Shown piece by piece: positions 23,411-35,500 of a stretch of 64,000 nt of DNA. The stretch's first letter is position 1. Every line of letters begins with the position of its first letter. The notes under the pieces are model-generated. The model had not been told where the DNA came from, did not search any database, and saw nothing but the letters and a program-made list of their open reading frames with translations. The stretch comes from Takakia lepidozioides (Eukaryota > Streptophyta > Takakiopsida > Takakiales > Takakiaceae): the NCBI GenBank assembly GCA_030704615.1, contig CM060731.1, forward strand, positions 15,810,001 to 15,874,000, given 5' to 3'. Both the position numbers and the translations under genes were made by a program.

Positions 23411-23420
23411 GGAGGCTAAC

Positions 23421-24096
23421 TCTTCCAACAGTCTGATTGTGAAGTAATTGCCTTCTTCGTCAATGGGAAGCTTGACAAAGTCCGGCAGTGTGCCGCACCA
23501 TTTTTGCAAACCCATTGTCATTTATCAAATACTTAAAAGATATATTTTTGGATTAACTTTATTTGCATTATTTGAAGGAAAAAATTATGGCGGCCCTGGG
23601 GGACTCGAAGGTTCTAATATTAAACTCTTACTATCGATTCACCTCAAATGCAAACAAAAAAGCTTCACCAAGGACAATACAAAAGGCCGGGGTGTGACAC
23701 TCAACACCATATAAACCCAAATTCAACCAGGGTATCTCAAGGCTTCGGGGTAAATATTCGGGGTATCTTGGGAGTATATTGCATTCGTGCTTGTGAGCTA
23801 GTGTTTTTTTTAATTTTTCCAAAATCGCCACAGGTGCCACATGTAAACTCTACACAGCACCCATGTGGCGAGAATAAGGAGGTGGCAGGGCTAGAAAAGT
23901 GGCTGTATAACAATTGGCATGTTTTAACAGGTCCACGTAGATAAAGCTAAGCTCCTGATATTCAACTACCTGCGCTTTCTGGCAAATCTTTCATTTTTTA
24001 CCCCTATAATTGTACAACTAGCTAAGGTCAAAATCTGACAGGGTTTGCCGTTGCACAGCACAACGACACAACTTACTACCACAAGCGTCATGTCGC
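23421..24096. other. Non-coding, no gene seen
   Basis: Mixed sequence between the LINE 5' side and the minisatellite. No supported exon. Confidence 0.4.
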
Positions 24097-24171
24097 CGAC
24101 TCTAACATACGACTCCTACACATGGGTTGTGTCCGACTCTAACATATGACTCTTAACACGGGGGTTATGTC

Positions 24172-24981
24172 CAGTGTTGGGCGGTTCTTGCATTTGTGAA
24201 GGAACCTTCGGTTCCGGTTCCACAATTATTTCAAGAGACGGTTCCGGATTCCGGTTCCGGTTTTTTTTTATTGAGCCGGTTCCGGTCCAGTTCCGGATCC
24301 AACTTTTAAACATGGGGGCGGTTCCGGTTACCGGTTAGTTGCTCATAAAAACCATCAGTTCCGGTTAGGTTCCGGTTCTATTTTAAAAATATATTTGTTT
24401 AATTTAATTAGATTTAAAATATTTTATCAGTCCGGTAGATTAAATAGCAGTGTATTCACATATTTAAAATCCAACTATTTTGTTAGTTTTCACTAACACA
24501 AAAAAACAAACAAAAATACTCTAAATAAACTGGTAGAAGAAAATGGGTAAAATTTTATGGGTTGAAAGTACTATTCAGCTACCTGGCAAGTATTGGCATC
24601 TTCAAACATTTTATTAATGAACTTAGCCAGGATATCATGGAGCTGGAGATTGAACCCAAGATCTCATGGCGCTCAAGCATTGAACATAGAATCTCATGGC
24701 CTTCAAGCATTGAACCCAGGATCTCATGAGCTTGAGAGCATTAAATAAGTTTTTCCCTGGCCCACCAGCCCCCACCAAGGGGTCAAGAACATGAACCTGT
24801 TTTTATCCCCCAGCGCCCGGTTCTCCGGTTCTCACACCCAGCAGGAACCGCCGGTTCGGTTCTGCGCCGACCCCCATTGGCAGGTTCTGGTTCCGGGTCA
24901 GGTTCTGTAGGAATGGGTCTGGTTCCGGTTAACCTGAACCAGCGGTTAACGTGGGTCCCGGCGGGTAACAGCCCAACACTG
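24172..24981. mobile_element. Non-autonomous hAT-type DNA element (MITE-like, 810 bp)
   Basis: The terminal inverted repeats are CAGTGTTGGGC at 24172-24182 and GCCCAACACTG at 24971-24981. A perfect 8-bp target duplication GTTATGTC flanks them (24064+100=24164-24171 and 24982-24989), the length expected for hAT transposases. The interior is saturated near both ends with GGTTCCGG/CCGGTTCC motifs and has no transposase frame. A central A/T-rich part includes a threefold ~30-bp repeat (GATCTCATGG at about 24659, 24691 and 24720). Confidence 0.85.
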
Positions 24982-24994
24982 GTTATGTCAGACT

Positions 24995-25080
24995 CTAACA
25001 TACAAGAAGAAGAAGGCTCTAGCCAAAAGCTGGTGTAACTAAGCCTTGCGGCTGCTGCCCTCCTTTCTTGGGTGGGCCCT
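24995..25080 (+). mobile_element. Diverged copy of the short retroposon-like unit
   Basis: AAGAAGAAGAAGGCTCTAGCC, split here as AAGAAGAAGAAGG then CTCTAGCCAAAAGCTGGTGT and AACTAAGCC, matches the core order of the units at 22464 and 38369. Possible flanking repeats TCTAACA are at 24994 and 25084, but they are also part of the surrounding minisatellite. Confidence 0.45.
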
Positions 25081-25195
25081 ATATTCTAACAAGCGACTTA
25101 CCACATGGGTTGTGTCTGAACATACGATTCTTAACACATCAGTTGTCCGTTGTCCGCCGACTCTAACATATGACTCTTAACATATGAGTTGTAGA

Positions 25196-25755
25196 CCTTT
25201 CTCACTGCGTGCATTGGGAATATTTTTTTCCCATTTCATTTATTAGCCATTTAATATTTAACATCATATATACATATATATATATATGGAGAAAGGGCAT
25301 ATCAACAGACAAATGACACAGTTGCCAGACTCACCCTCAGAATAGGTGCAAAAAACTGCTGTAGAAAAGGTGGCCAAATTCACAAGCCCTATTTAGCATG
25401 TTCTACCTTCTCTGACTAGCCTTCAATACTGTTGCTGGTCTTACAGGCACGTTAGAAGGTACACAGACTTGAAAACAACAGAAACACACGCTGCCCAGGG
25501 AAAGAATCCCTACTAGCCTATCTCCTCACCGGCACAAAATAGAGTAGTTATCCAGCATTTGTTAACCTGTTCCAAGTGCTTCAGTCACAAAGGGATTCTC
25601 CCTAAGCCCAACCCTGTCAGACCTCTTCTCTCTCCGCATTTCCAGCCATGTACAACCATTGGAATTTGAAGGAGGTCAGGAGGTGCAAAAGGAGGTGCAA
25701 ATGCGTGTTTACGACAGAGGTTGCAACGTTAAGACATGCATGTTAGGCTCTCTCT
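25196..25755. other. Non-coding; (TA)n near 25270
   Basis: An A/T-rich start with a short (TA)n tract at about 25267-25286. No supported exon. Confidence 0.4.
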
Positions 25756-26140
25756 TTCTCTCTCTCCCTTAAAGCGGCCTGAAGACAATATCCATTTTCT
25801 GATACATTGTCAGGACATTCTCACCAGAGAGCGACCCTTTTCAGGATTGTCAAGAGCACTACTGCACCTCTGTTCACTAACATTGAAAATCTCCAGCTCA
25901 GCCCTGGCCCTGTTGGGGTCTAATTGCCAGGTAGCTCACACACAGCAGATTGAAGGCTTTGGGTTTCAGTCTCCATGCTTGAGTTTGTTCTCTGAAGTGT
26001 GAAGGGATTTGTAGAGGATATTTGGAAAGCCAAGGTAAGTCCTCACAAAGTCGTGTTGGTTCCCTTTCAAACTGGGTGTGGGGCCTATGGCCACAAGGCT
26101 ACGGCAAACTGCGTCTTATGAGTGCGTTCTCTCTCTCAAA
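25756..26140 (+). mobile_element. 5'-truncated LINE copy, plus strand
   Basis: The same family as 2750-4290, in the opposite orientation. The plus strand reads HFLIHCQDILTRERPF at ~25791 and ends with GGCCACAAGGCTACGGCAAA and GTCTTATGAGTGCG near 26120. CT-rich tracts lie on both sides (about 25745-25768 and 26126-26136) and may be a low-complexity target duplication. Confidence 0.75.
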
Positions 26141-26497
26141 CCATATTTACACGAGCCTCCATCCCTGTGTATCTAAACCTGTAGTCTCTCCCCTTTCTTT
26201 CTCTAGGAAAGAGACCAATGGAATCTTAATGCAAGTAGCTTCCTTGAGTTGCATGCATTTCCCAAAGATCTTGATTCCAAACCAAGCATCCAAAGTAATG
26301 CAGCATGCAAGATAAACATTCTTATCTTATCTCCTCAACTAGCACAGCAGCTAGAAAAAATCATATTTACACAATATATCCTCATGTGGAGACATTGATG
26401 CAGAGTATTCTGGAAGGTTCCTATACAACCTCCAACCATATGCAGAACTGTGTCCGGCTATCAAGGGCAGCATTTGCTGCAATAAATACTGTTTCAC

Positions 26498-27317
26498 TCA
26501 TCCCATTTGCCACTGCATGTCATACACATCTCTATGTTAGTTCCAGTTCAGGGGAAACAAAGGTTGAACCAAGCGAGACTGGCAAAAGCAGGTACTCATC
26601 CCCCGTACTCCTCCCCCGAAGATGCCTACCAGCCAATCTATCCTGATTTCCTTTGAACGGATCAAAATACAATATACATTGATAGATCAGATTGGCTGGA
26701 GTGAAAGAATAATCAAGCCACACCTTGAGAGTGGGTTCTCCTCTACTTGGAGGAGGGGCGGGCTTTGCCGCTGCAGCTGCTACAACCCGGGCGGCCCTTC
26801 CTGTAGCTGACTTGTCAAACGCTTCCGCTCTGCACCCCGAAATCAGTGTATGATCATATCAGCGCACATGCAGAGGCAAATGAACATAATCCAACTACAA
26901 CGACCTCACTTTCTTAGCTCACAAATGCCATGCTCTCATTCATTGAAATGAAATTCCCAGTCCCCTGCTGCCATCGTCATTGGGGTGGTAAGCGACAGTG
27001 GGGAAGAGCATAACCCCATCTTTACGCGTGCAAGAGTGCACCCATAATTAAGTTCTCGATTGCGAGAATGATTTATGAAGTGTGCAGAAGCTCTTCTATT
27101 CATGAACTCCTGCTGAATGGGAGCCGTGTACGTACCATCAAATACAGAAATCCAGGTCACAACCGCAAAGATTTCACACGGAGACACAAAGACAAAGAGA
27201 AACGTACCGCTGTTGGGCTGCAAGCCCTGCCTTAGCCTGCGCTTCTGTCATGCGGGCACGCTCTTGCTCCGACAGATTTTCATTCCGTCCAAAGCACGAC
27301 GCACACAGGGCTCCCAT
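26498..27317 (-). CDS. Small VCP/p97-interacting protein (SVIP)-like, 76 residues
   Basis: Three exons: 27317-27208, 26829-26724 and a 15-nt last exon 26512-26498 that encodes only WQMG and the stop. The frame closes exactly. The N-terminus MGALCASCFG has Gly2 and cysteines suited to myristoylation and palmitoylation. A helix rich in Ala/Arg follows (RARMTEAQAKAGLAAQQR), comparable to the p97-binding motif of SVIP. The C-terminus GEPTLKWQMG parallels SVIP, which ends in a similar Leu-Arg/Lys-Trp motif. Length is almost the same as human SVIP (77). In animals SVIP inhibits ER-associated degradation at membranes; the same role here is inference. Divergent from the gene at 28148. Confidence 0.7.
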
Positions 27318-28147
27318 GCTAGCCTCCACATCTGTTCTTCACGCTCCTGGCTGCTGCACCTACAATCCCATCTACTTACCGCATCATCTCAACACCTCCG
27401 AGCTCCATTCTCCTCAGAGAGTGACGATCTACCCAAAACCCTAAGTGGGCCATGGATGCTCCCCTTCCCTCTCTGGATGAACGACGTTCGTTGAGTGTTT
27501 GGATGGTACGAGGGAACTGCAACTAACGGAGCCTTGTCGCCACTGCCGGATGCACGCCTCGCTGCCCATCTCAAGTTAGGCCTACTCGGCTGAAATCGTC
27601 GTGAATCCTTGTCTCCTCTATCTCTCTCTCTGCCTGGGTGCTGAATTCTGGGTTTTTTTCTCTGTTGGGATGGAGCTGCATGGTGATGGACGTTGGAGCT
27701 AGAGAGAAGCGATTGCAGCTGAGACGAGCTGTCTGTGTTCCTGGATCCCAAAAGAGCCTGCACGGGCTGAACATCCTGAGATTGTGGATTTGAGTACCAC
27801 TTGGAGCGGGCGAGATGCTGCTCGGTTTCCTTGGACGCTCGCCTCAAAGTATGCTCGTCTTTAAGGCCACAGAATATCGTATTGGAGTCTTGTGCGGATG
27901 CCAATCTCGAGGACGGATTGCTAGGTTGCCTTCGTATTTTGGGTTGGGCTGAAGAGAGTTTAAGGGGGAGACGACCGGTGTGAGCATTTCAACTAGTCAT
28001 CGCATGGGCAGAGCATTACTGGTTGGCCCCAGGAAAGAATTTTCGGCAATGACCTTGGATTTGTCTCTGATGTATTTGTTGGGTAAGAAGTTCGAATGGT
28101 GTCTCTCTGGTGTGAGTAGGTGTGGGGGAGCAGTGTGAGCGGAAGCA
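27318..28147. other. Divergent intergenic region
   Basis: Likely a shared promoter region for the SVIP-like gene (minus) and the coiled-coil gene (plus). A 171-codon minus-strand open stretch at 27389-27904 has no ATG and is probably leader sequence of the SVIP-like gene or chance. Confidence 0.5.
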
Positions 28148-30807
28148 ATGAGCGAGACGGTAGAGCAGACAAAGGGGGCGCTAGAACAGGTTCCGTGCTC
28201 GGACTCCCCTGCATCGCCTGTCTCCGATGCCTCAGATCTTCAAGCATCTAGTTTTACGAGTATGTTGGGCTGCGAACTCCCCCAGGACCAGGTACAGTCT
28301 GTCATTTACGATACTTGACACAGAAATCTCTAACGAGATTTTTTGCATGGAGGATAGTCTGGAATTTATACACTTTTTGCAGGTTTGCATTTCTGAGTTT
28401 TCATGGGAAGGTTTGTTAATCCCAGGTTGTGGTTGATTCTAGAGAAGTGGGGGAAGGGGGGCTGGGGGTGATCCAGTTTATCAGATATACTGCTCTACAA
28501 TGTGCGTTAGCAGTACATGGTTTTAAGCAGTAAGGAGGGCTGTATGCAGGTTGTGGCAGCTCTAGGGCCTTGTCTAACCGCAGCTGAAAGCAGAGTGTCC
28601 AAAACAATTCAGCAAACAGTGGAGTCCATCGAGTCAAGAGTCCTTGGTGCTTTGAATCAGGCGGTTACCGATATAATCGATCACTTGGGGAAGGAGGCAG
28701 CAGCTCGGGTTGTAATGGCAGAGTGCAAGGCAGCATTAGTAGAGCAGGAGCATATTCACACCAAACAGCAGGCTCTTGCCATGATGCTTCGGCTAAAACA
28801 CACTTCTGACAACCTGGTATGCTGTATATCCTGGCTCTGTTTTTCAACTCTGTCCTCCTGCCTGCACACAAAGTCAAGCATATTGTTACGAACTGTTTGG
28901 GCAAGAGATGGAATTGGCCTGAGATGATTTCGCCCATTCAGTGCATTGACCATTTGTCTCCTTGGGACAAGCAAACTGCAGCAAAGGGATTGGGTGTTGT
29001 CATCTACTACTTCCTTCAGCTTGACTAGACAATGATGTCAAAAGGTGATATCTGCTTGAATTGCTGGAGGATACCGTGTAACGCAATATCCATGGTCTCA
29101 TTGCTTAATCTGGCAAACTCGTGGGATTAGCGGATATTCTAGCATGATAAACCTGAGAAATGAGCAACTGTGGTGTGGTCTGATTGACTGTGCTAGCAGA
29201 TAATGGAGACAGAAAGAAAATTACTACTGGAGAGAAGGCGTGCGCAAGATGCGGAGGCAAAGCTTCTGACCATGCAAGAGACTGCAAAGCGGCTTAGATT
29301 AGAGCTGAAAAGAAAAGGGGAGATGTTGGAGGAGATGCAAAGGCATGCACATGCAGTGGGTGGAGCATTGGGCAGGTCAGGTTCGGCTAGTCTGAATGAA
29401 GGGCTTGATAAAAGGAGGAAAGGGATCAGCCGAATCAGACAATCTGAGGCAAAACCATGTCGTGTAGAAGAAAGCCTTGGTGAGGAGGACTTGGATGACA
29501 GTGCTGCTGTGCACTGCATTCCTGTGGCGTCACCTTCCACAACTGATCTCCCGTCTCCACCATCTGCCCCTACCACCATCTGTCCCTCCTTCACAAGTCT
29601 GCTGTCAGAAGAACATGCTCAAGTTTCTCCCGTGTCTCACAAACAAGCGGCCCAAGCACTAAGCCGCATTAACGCACACGAAGGAGTTTCCTTCATGTCA
29701 CTTGGCTGCCAGGAAGGGCCAGATGCATTGCTTGATAGTTTTGCTGAGCTCAGAAGAGAGTCAGATATTAGTGGCACTTGTGGAGGTACTGTAGAGTTTC
29801 AACACATTTTGGAAGCATATGATCCTGATGAGAGCGGTGCGCATGGACAAGAGTCATATGGCAGAGGTGATATTGTTCCTGGCGGGCAGGATTTAAATTG
29901 CATTGATGATGGAGCTGCAGCTCTAGTTACCCTCCGATCTTCAGCATCTATCTCTCTGTCGCATCATTCACCTAGCTGCCAAACACGGAAAGGTATGCAA
30001 TTCCAAGTTCAAGATGCAGAATATTAGAACTCTGAGATATGGGGCAAAGAAAGTGTGACAAAGTATCAGAAGTTCATTCCAGTGTAGAAGACAGGCATCA
30101 AAGGCCCTTCTCTCAGTGTTTTAGTGAAGAGGTCAGTGCGGAGTGGTGTCTGGGGTCTGCATTAGCGAGAGACTGGCACAGTCAGGTCTAGAAAGCAAAT
30201 TGTGTTGTGACACTCAAACTGGATTAATGTGATGTGATCTGAAAGCGCTTGAAATGGAAACTTGAAATCAACAGAGACAGTTCCAAGACTGAAGTTGGAG
30301 GAAGAACAACATCCGGGTCACGGATTGATGGCTGGTAATGGGAAAGAGGAAAGCAGATTCACACATGGTGAGCCAGGAGGTGCCAGGCTTTCAATGTCCA
30401 GTCAAAGCATTCGCCACACTTGTAAAGAGGCAACTTCACAACATGTGGCAGGAACCAGCGAGCCTGTATCAGGAGACACATTGTTGGGAAGTGTTGATGA
30501 CCAAACAATGCAGTCCAGACATAGCTCTGCAGGATCAAAGAGGAAGCGAAGGCAGGGGCTGACACCTGAAAAGCATAGTGGATCAGCATCCAAAGAAAAG
30601 GAAACAAAACTTTCTGCCGACAGCGTTTGTGTAGGAGGCTTTGAAAGTTGTGGGTCACCGGGACAAAAAGCAGGGGTGCATGCCGATGCGCAAGACGGCT
30701 CTAGCATTCTGGTTGTGGAATCATCTCGTGACAGCAGACGACTTATGCAGGGTGCCCGTCAGGTCTTTTCAGAAGTCTTTGAATTCACATATATTAGTAT
30801 ATACTAG
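28148..30807 (+). CDS. Coiled-coil protein of unknown function, probably nuclear
   Basis: The only clear plus-strand gene. Exons 28148-28291, 28550-28816, 29200-29992 and 30275-30807 join in phase to 578 residues. Alternative acceptors shift exon 3 by 3 nt and exon 4 by 6 nt without changing frame. The N-terminus is acidic and Ser-rich (MSETVEQTKGALEQ). Residues ~49-190 are helical, with a coiled coil (METERKLLLERRRAQDAEAK, ELKRKGEMLEEMQRHAHAV). The long middle part is Ser/Pro/Asp-rich and probably disordered. A basic cluster GSKRKRRQG near residue 460 looks like a nuclear signal. I recognise no named family; the coiled coil suggests a structural or scaffold role. The last residues are the least certain, since a further 3' exon could exist. 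Confidence 0.65.
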
Positions 30808-32519
30808 AACCCTGGTGGTTTTAAGTTGCATCTTGCATTTGGGATGATTTTCACTCAGCTGCAGATTCAAGTTAGTAGTACGGTTGTGGTTAGTATGTTG
30901 TCTCGTGCTGGATGGAAAGACTTTTGCTGACCTCAGCTACATGATCTGTTGTGTGCAGTTATTGTCGTTGAGGAAGTGAATGCTGGGGTTGGAGCTGCCC
31001 TTTATTGTGCCTATATGGAGCGAGTTGAAAGACTTTGATAGGTCTTGGTAATGTGCAGAGGCATACCTGTCCTTCAATGAGACTGCAAGCCTCAATGGAC
31101 TGTCGATGGAAACCTGGGCGAGGTTTTGTTGCTCTCTGTTTGAACCGATGCAGATGATTACTTTCTATGGCAGTAAGAGCTGCTTCAGAGTGCCTGTAAT
31201 CCAGGCCTGCACTGCTATCCATCAATCCTGGGTCATAGGTTTGAATCCTGCTATGGAGTGAGAAGTTGGAGTCACATTCTATTAGCACTCCAAGCACTTA
31301 CTAGATTATCCAATTTATCCACAAGGAGCTCACCCTCTGTTGATTGTGTAAGTTACAGATGGCTGCTACTGCCTTTACACTTCATTTATGATTGCAAGCT
31401 TGAGGATTAGGAGTCTCCAGTTAGCTGGAATAAACCTCATGTTTTCTAATATCATGACAATGCCCATAAAACAGCTTAAGCCTTTGAAAACAGCATCGAT
31501 TGGTGTACTTCCATGTATAGATTTTTGCTGTTTAGGGATGATTTGATGTGACTTCACTGGAAGGGAGGTCTTGCACGGTTAGGTGAACAGAAGTGGGTAC
31601 TGCAGCTGTATGCCTGGTTGGCAGTATCAAAACCATCACAGCTGTATTCAAGGATGCATATGTTGGATAACCTGCAAAATGGAGATCAACGATCAGATTT
31701 GTATGGCATCAGAGATGCATAATTTGGCTTTTGTCCCAGGATTAACAGTGACATGGTCACTCCGTGTTGGACAGGCTAACTTTCTTTGGAAGATAATGTT
31801 GACAAGGACCACTATAGTTAGCACATATTGAGGTATCGGAGCAGTTTAGGCAATTTCCAGGTTTCTAATGTCTTTCTCATGTAAAGCGGGGGTGAATTGC
31901 CACTATTAGGTTGCAAATTGAATGTAAGATCAAGTCATTGCGAATTGACTTTACAAGTCAACCAACTTCTACTGTAACTGAAAATCCTGTTGACCTTGTG
32001 AATGTCTGAGCCGCATGCCTGACCAGGACAGTTGTTCGAAATTTAAACCAAATCGATTCGACTTCAGCTACTGATGTTCCAATCACCTCAACATCTCCAG
32101 AGATCTTTACTGTGATCTGTACACTAGCTTGTTTGACCTGGTTCATACACAGGTTGAGATACTACAATAAGAATTGAGATATGACTTTGAGCATACACAT
32201 GTTGGATTTAATTTCAATCACCCCACATGGGCTGTAGCAACAAAATGAGAGATGGCGCACATGGAACGCCTTAAATTATGCTGGTACACAATGCTGTATC
32301 TGGCTCATGGTTATCATTTCTGCTATGCACAGCACACACTTTCCTAAGCTGTCAGTAGCGGGAGGAACATGTCTTCTAGTGTAATCAGGATATTTTACTG
32401 CAACACAGCCAAGAAACCCCCATAATCACTACCCTTGCCTGATGGCAGACTTTCCCTGGCCCTTGACTGCTCCCTTAACAGTTGCCAAGTGAGCGTGGCG
32501 CTGTGAGTGCCTTCTCTCC
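30808..32519. other. Intergenic between convergent 3' ends
   Basis: Lies between the coiled-coil gene (plus) and MAP70 (minus), so it holds two 3' flanks. A GGTTTGAATCC motif near 31233 resembles an RNA polymerase III B box, but no convincing A box or tRNA fold accompanies it. Nothing else supported. Confidence 0.5.
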
Positions 32520-35500
32520 TCAAGGGGTTCTCCTGCTTCTGCAAGGCAACATCATTATCAGACACTCGGATTCGCTAGCCGCCCACCGATGCAAATACAA
32601 ATTTGTGTGAAGAAATCACAAGCTAATATGCTAGAGAGCCATTCTTCTAGATCTTCTCCCTGAAATGATTGTTCCCTAGAAAGGTGAGAAGACAGACCAA
32701 CATCCTATTTCACTACTGGACCAGAGACTAAGAGACTAACAGACTGAGACCTGAGACTAAGCTTGCATTCGCAGGCTAGGTCAACAGAAGGTTATTGAGG
32801 AAGGAAAAACACGACATACTTCCATGTCTTGACTTTGAGCTACCTTCCAAACCTTTGGAAAAGGCATTCATGGTGACCAAAACTACAAGATTCAGGGCAC
32901 TAAAATATCCTTCAGGTGCAATCAAGATGCCAAAACAGGAAAAACCAAATTGACAATAAAAAGGCCCTCTTGACGTTCAAATGTCCCAGTGACAATCAGT
33001 TCTTGTTAATTGGACTACAACATCTTCTATCTTCCAATCAAATTTCCAATTTCTGGAGATTTTTCCCTGCAGAGGACAAAGTACTCGCCTTCTTACCGGA
33101 GAAAAATACAAACATTCCCATCTCCATCAAACAGTAAAGAGAATGACCCAGCTATTGCGGACAGTTGGTTGCTTACATGGCCATAAAGATGACTCACCTT
33201 CCAGGAAGCGGCTGAGAAGAACTATTTACAGTCCCCTTTGCCATGCTGAGTCGTCTTGCCCTGTGTTCATGCTCCTTCTCCACTCGCATGCCAGCAACCT
33301 CCTTCTCCATGGCTACTACTTCTCTACGCATTTTCTTTGCCTCAACTTCCATTGCTTTGGTCAACGTATCCACCTTCTTTGAGAGCATCTGAGAAGAGAA
33401 CAAAGTTAACTCAGGAAAGAACAGACCAAAAGACATGTCGAAGTAAATGGGTGAAATTGACAGTTGAAAGCTGTTGAATGGCAGGGTCAACAGGCTGCAA
33501 AGGAAGCTCCAAGCCAAAAGCAAGCTCACAGAATAAATGAAACACACCTCAATTGCATCATCCTTGTCCTTGAGGCTTTGATCCTTCTCATGGCTCCACT
33601 TCCTAAGAGAAATGACTTCTTTCTGCAACATATCATACAGCGCGCCTGAAACGACATCATCAACCAAATCTGGGGCTTCAACATTTCTATCCATCTTCTC
33701 CTTTGAAGGATCAACCGTCTCCAAGTTTTTGTTTACTGTGGCAGAGCCGTTCCTGGTTGACCAATGATCCTGGACTCCATTTGTATAAGCCTTGACCCTG
33801 TTCGTGCTGTCAGCGTCTAAAGATCTACCACCATCAAAGGACTTGGATGTCATCCTTCCATTTCTTAGGAGGGTGCTGCTAGCCACTGAACCCCTTAGCT
33901 GAGACATGGAGGAGCGTTGGCGTCTGGAGCCATTTGCAAGTAATTTTGATGCTTCCTCAGATCCAGTTGATGGACGTCTAGATGAACCATTCATCCCACT
34001 TCGCAATCCTTCCTCTGCACCGCTTGTCGAATGCCGCCGCATTGTGCCATTGCTGGATGCCCTTAACCCTTCCTCTAGGACCTTCAGGCGCAATTGGAGT
34101 TTCTCCTGCATATCATTAAGTCATTCAGCTAAGCAGCTCCTCTGACCTTCAGGATGATCATGCATACAAAGCCAAGAAAATGAATACTCACCTTGAGTTG
34201 TGACTCAGACTTAGCTGTCCTCTCAGTAATCGCCAATTTGTCACGAAGTTGCTGCATCTCGCCCTACACTCACAAAGTCGCACTTTAGCAAGGTTTGATA
34301 CTTGAAGTTGTCAGTTCCGGAGTATACTTGTACACATGTAGTTGGCAAAGGGAGTGGAGGAATTAGTTACCTGCATGAACCGTCTTTCTTCCAGCCATTG
34401 CTTCACTGGCATAACCTTATCATTTGCATCCTTCCATTCATTTGCCACCACAGCTGCTACTCTGTTAGCACTGATCTTAGAACGTGCAAGCTCACGCTCA
34501 AGTGTTTTCTTCCCTTCCTGCAAATGAAATACGTCAGTCACAAACAAGAGGGGTTTGGTGAAGCACCCATGTTAGAGAGGTAGCATGATTATCCTTGACT
34601 CTGTTGACTTGAGTCCTTTGTTACCCAAAACTAAAGCTTAAAAACACTACAATGTTACAGCTCCATGTTGAACTTGATGTGCAGTCTTACCATCAGTTCT
34701 TGAACTTGCCGCTGGTAGTCTCGTGCAGCATTTACAGCAGCACCACCAGCAAGCACTGCTTCTTCCAGTTCAGCAACTGTGGTGCTCAACTTCTCCACTT
34801 CAGCGACCTTTTGACGGTGCATTTTGTCCATACATTTGTTCTCTTCCTGTCGTAAAAAAGTTTATCAAAGCTGGTAAACACTCACCCCACAAAACAAATG
34901 TGCAAATATAAGGATGGAAAACCATGTCAAACAGCAGTGCCACTATCAAGACAAAGAAATAAGGGACACCAACCTGGCAAAATTCTATTTGTTTCAGTAG
35001 CTCTTGATTGCGATTCAGCAAGTCATCCACCATAGAAGCCTTCGCCTCGGCAACTTGCACTGTCCTCTCTGCTTCGAGTAGTGCAGCCTCCTTTGATTTG
35101 GTCAGACGATCCAGAGCCCTATTGTCCTCTAGCAACCTTGCAATCTGCATGAAGATACAGGTTGGAAACCAGAAAGCAGTGTAAAATCAATCAACTATGT
35201 ACAAACACACTTGAATCAAATATAATCAGATGCAAATATTTTCTCAAATCCACCGACTCTATACCACTCCAGCCACTTTATTAATAGAAACAATCACCAG
35301 GCTTTCTATTGCGTAACATGCAGCCAGTTTTAAACTCTGCCGGGAACAAGTTTCCAGTTTGACGGGCCTACTCAAAAGAAACCAAGCCAAGAAACACATA
35401 CTTCTTGACGTGAGAGCTTGATCTCGGATTGGAAAGGGGCAAGAATGGCCTCAAGTGGAGGCAGCTCTTCATCCTTCTGGGCAGCATGCACCCTTCGCAA

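Larger units (their letters stand above)
18840..23420 (-). mobile_element. Degenerate L1-type LINE, ORF1 zinc knuckle, endonuclease and reverse transcriptase
   Basis: Minus-strand pieces appear in LINE order, broken by frameshifts and stops. A gag-like zinc knuckle lies at ~23350-23400. An endonuclease domain follows at ~22610-23010 (NIYAPN, IIAGDFNMVE, FTWTNG, ARLDRIY). The reverse transcriptase is at ~20400-22100 (LDGIPVEFYKTMW, GNYRPITLLNVAYKIIAK, QTGFIKGRYILDN, LLLDFEKTFDKVEW, catalytic FVDD). The C-terminal part has LRNFVWGA, RPRVSWKQICLPKK and GLGIIDP (~19850-20030). The end towards 18840 is uncertain. The catalytic LIPLL-type block QGCPLSP is broken by a frameshift, so the element is dead. 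Confidence 0.8.
24097..25195. repeat. Degenerate ~38-bp minisatellite split by a hAT element
   Basis: Units begin CGACTCTAACATA and end in GGGTTGTGTC or GGGTTATGTC: 24097-24133, 24134-24171, a partial unit at 24990, and further decayed units at about 25098-25195. The hAT element at 24172-24981 sits exactly between two units. Confidence 0.7.

Noticed and set aside
27389-27904. 171-codon open stretch on the minus strand, upstream of the SVIP-like gene
   Set aside because: It begins with TTG and contains no ATG; composition is Ser/Arg/Gln-rich without family features. More likely leader sequence or chance.
31190-31260. Possible tRNA gene at a GGTTTGAATCC motif
   Set aside because: No A box at proper distance and no cloverleaf fold could be drawn.
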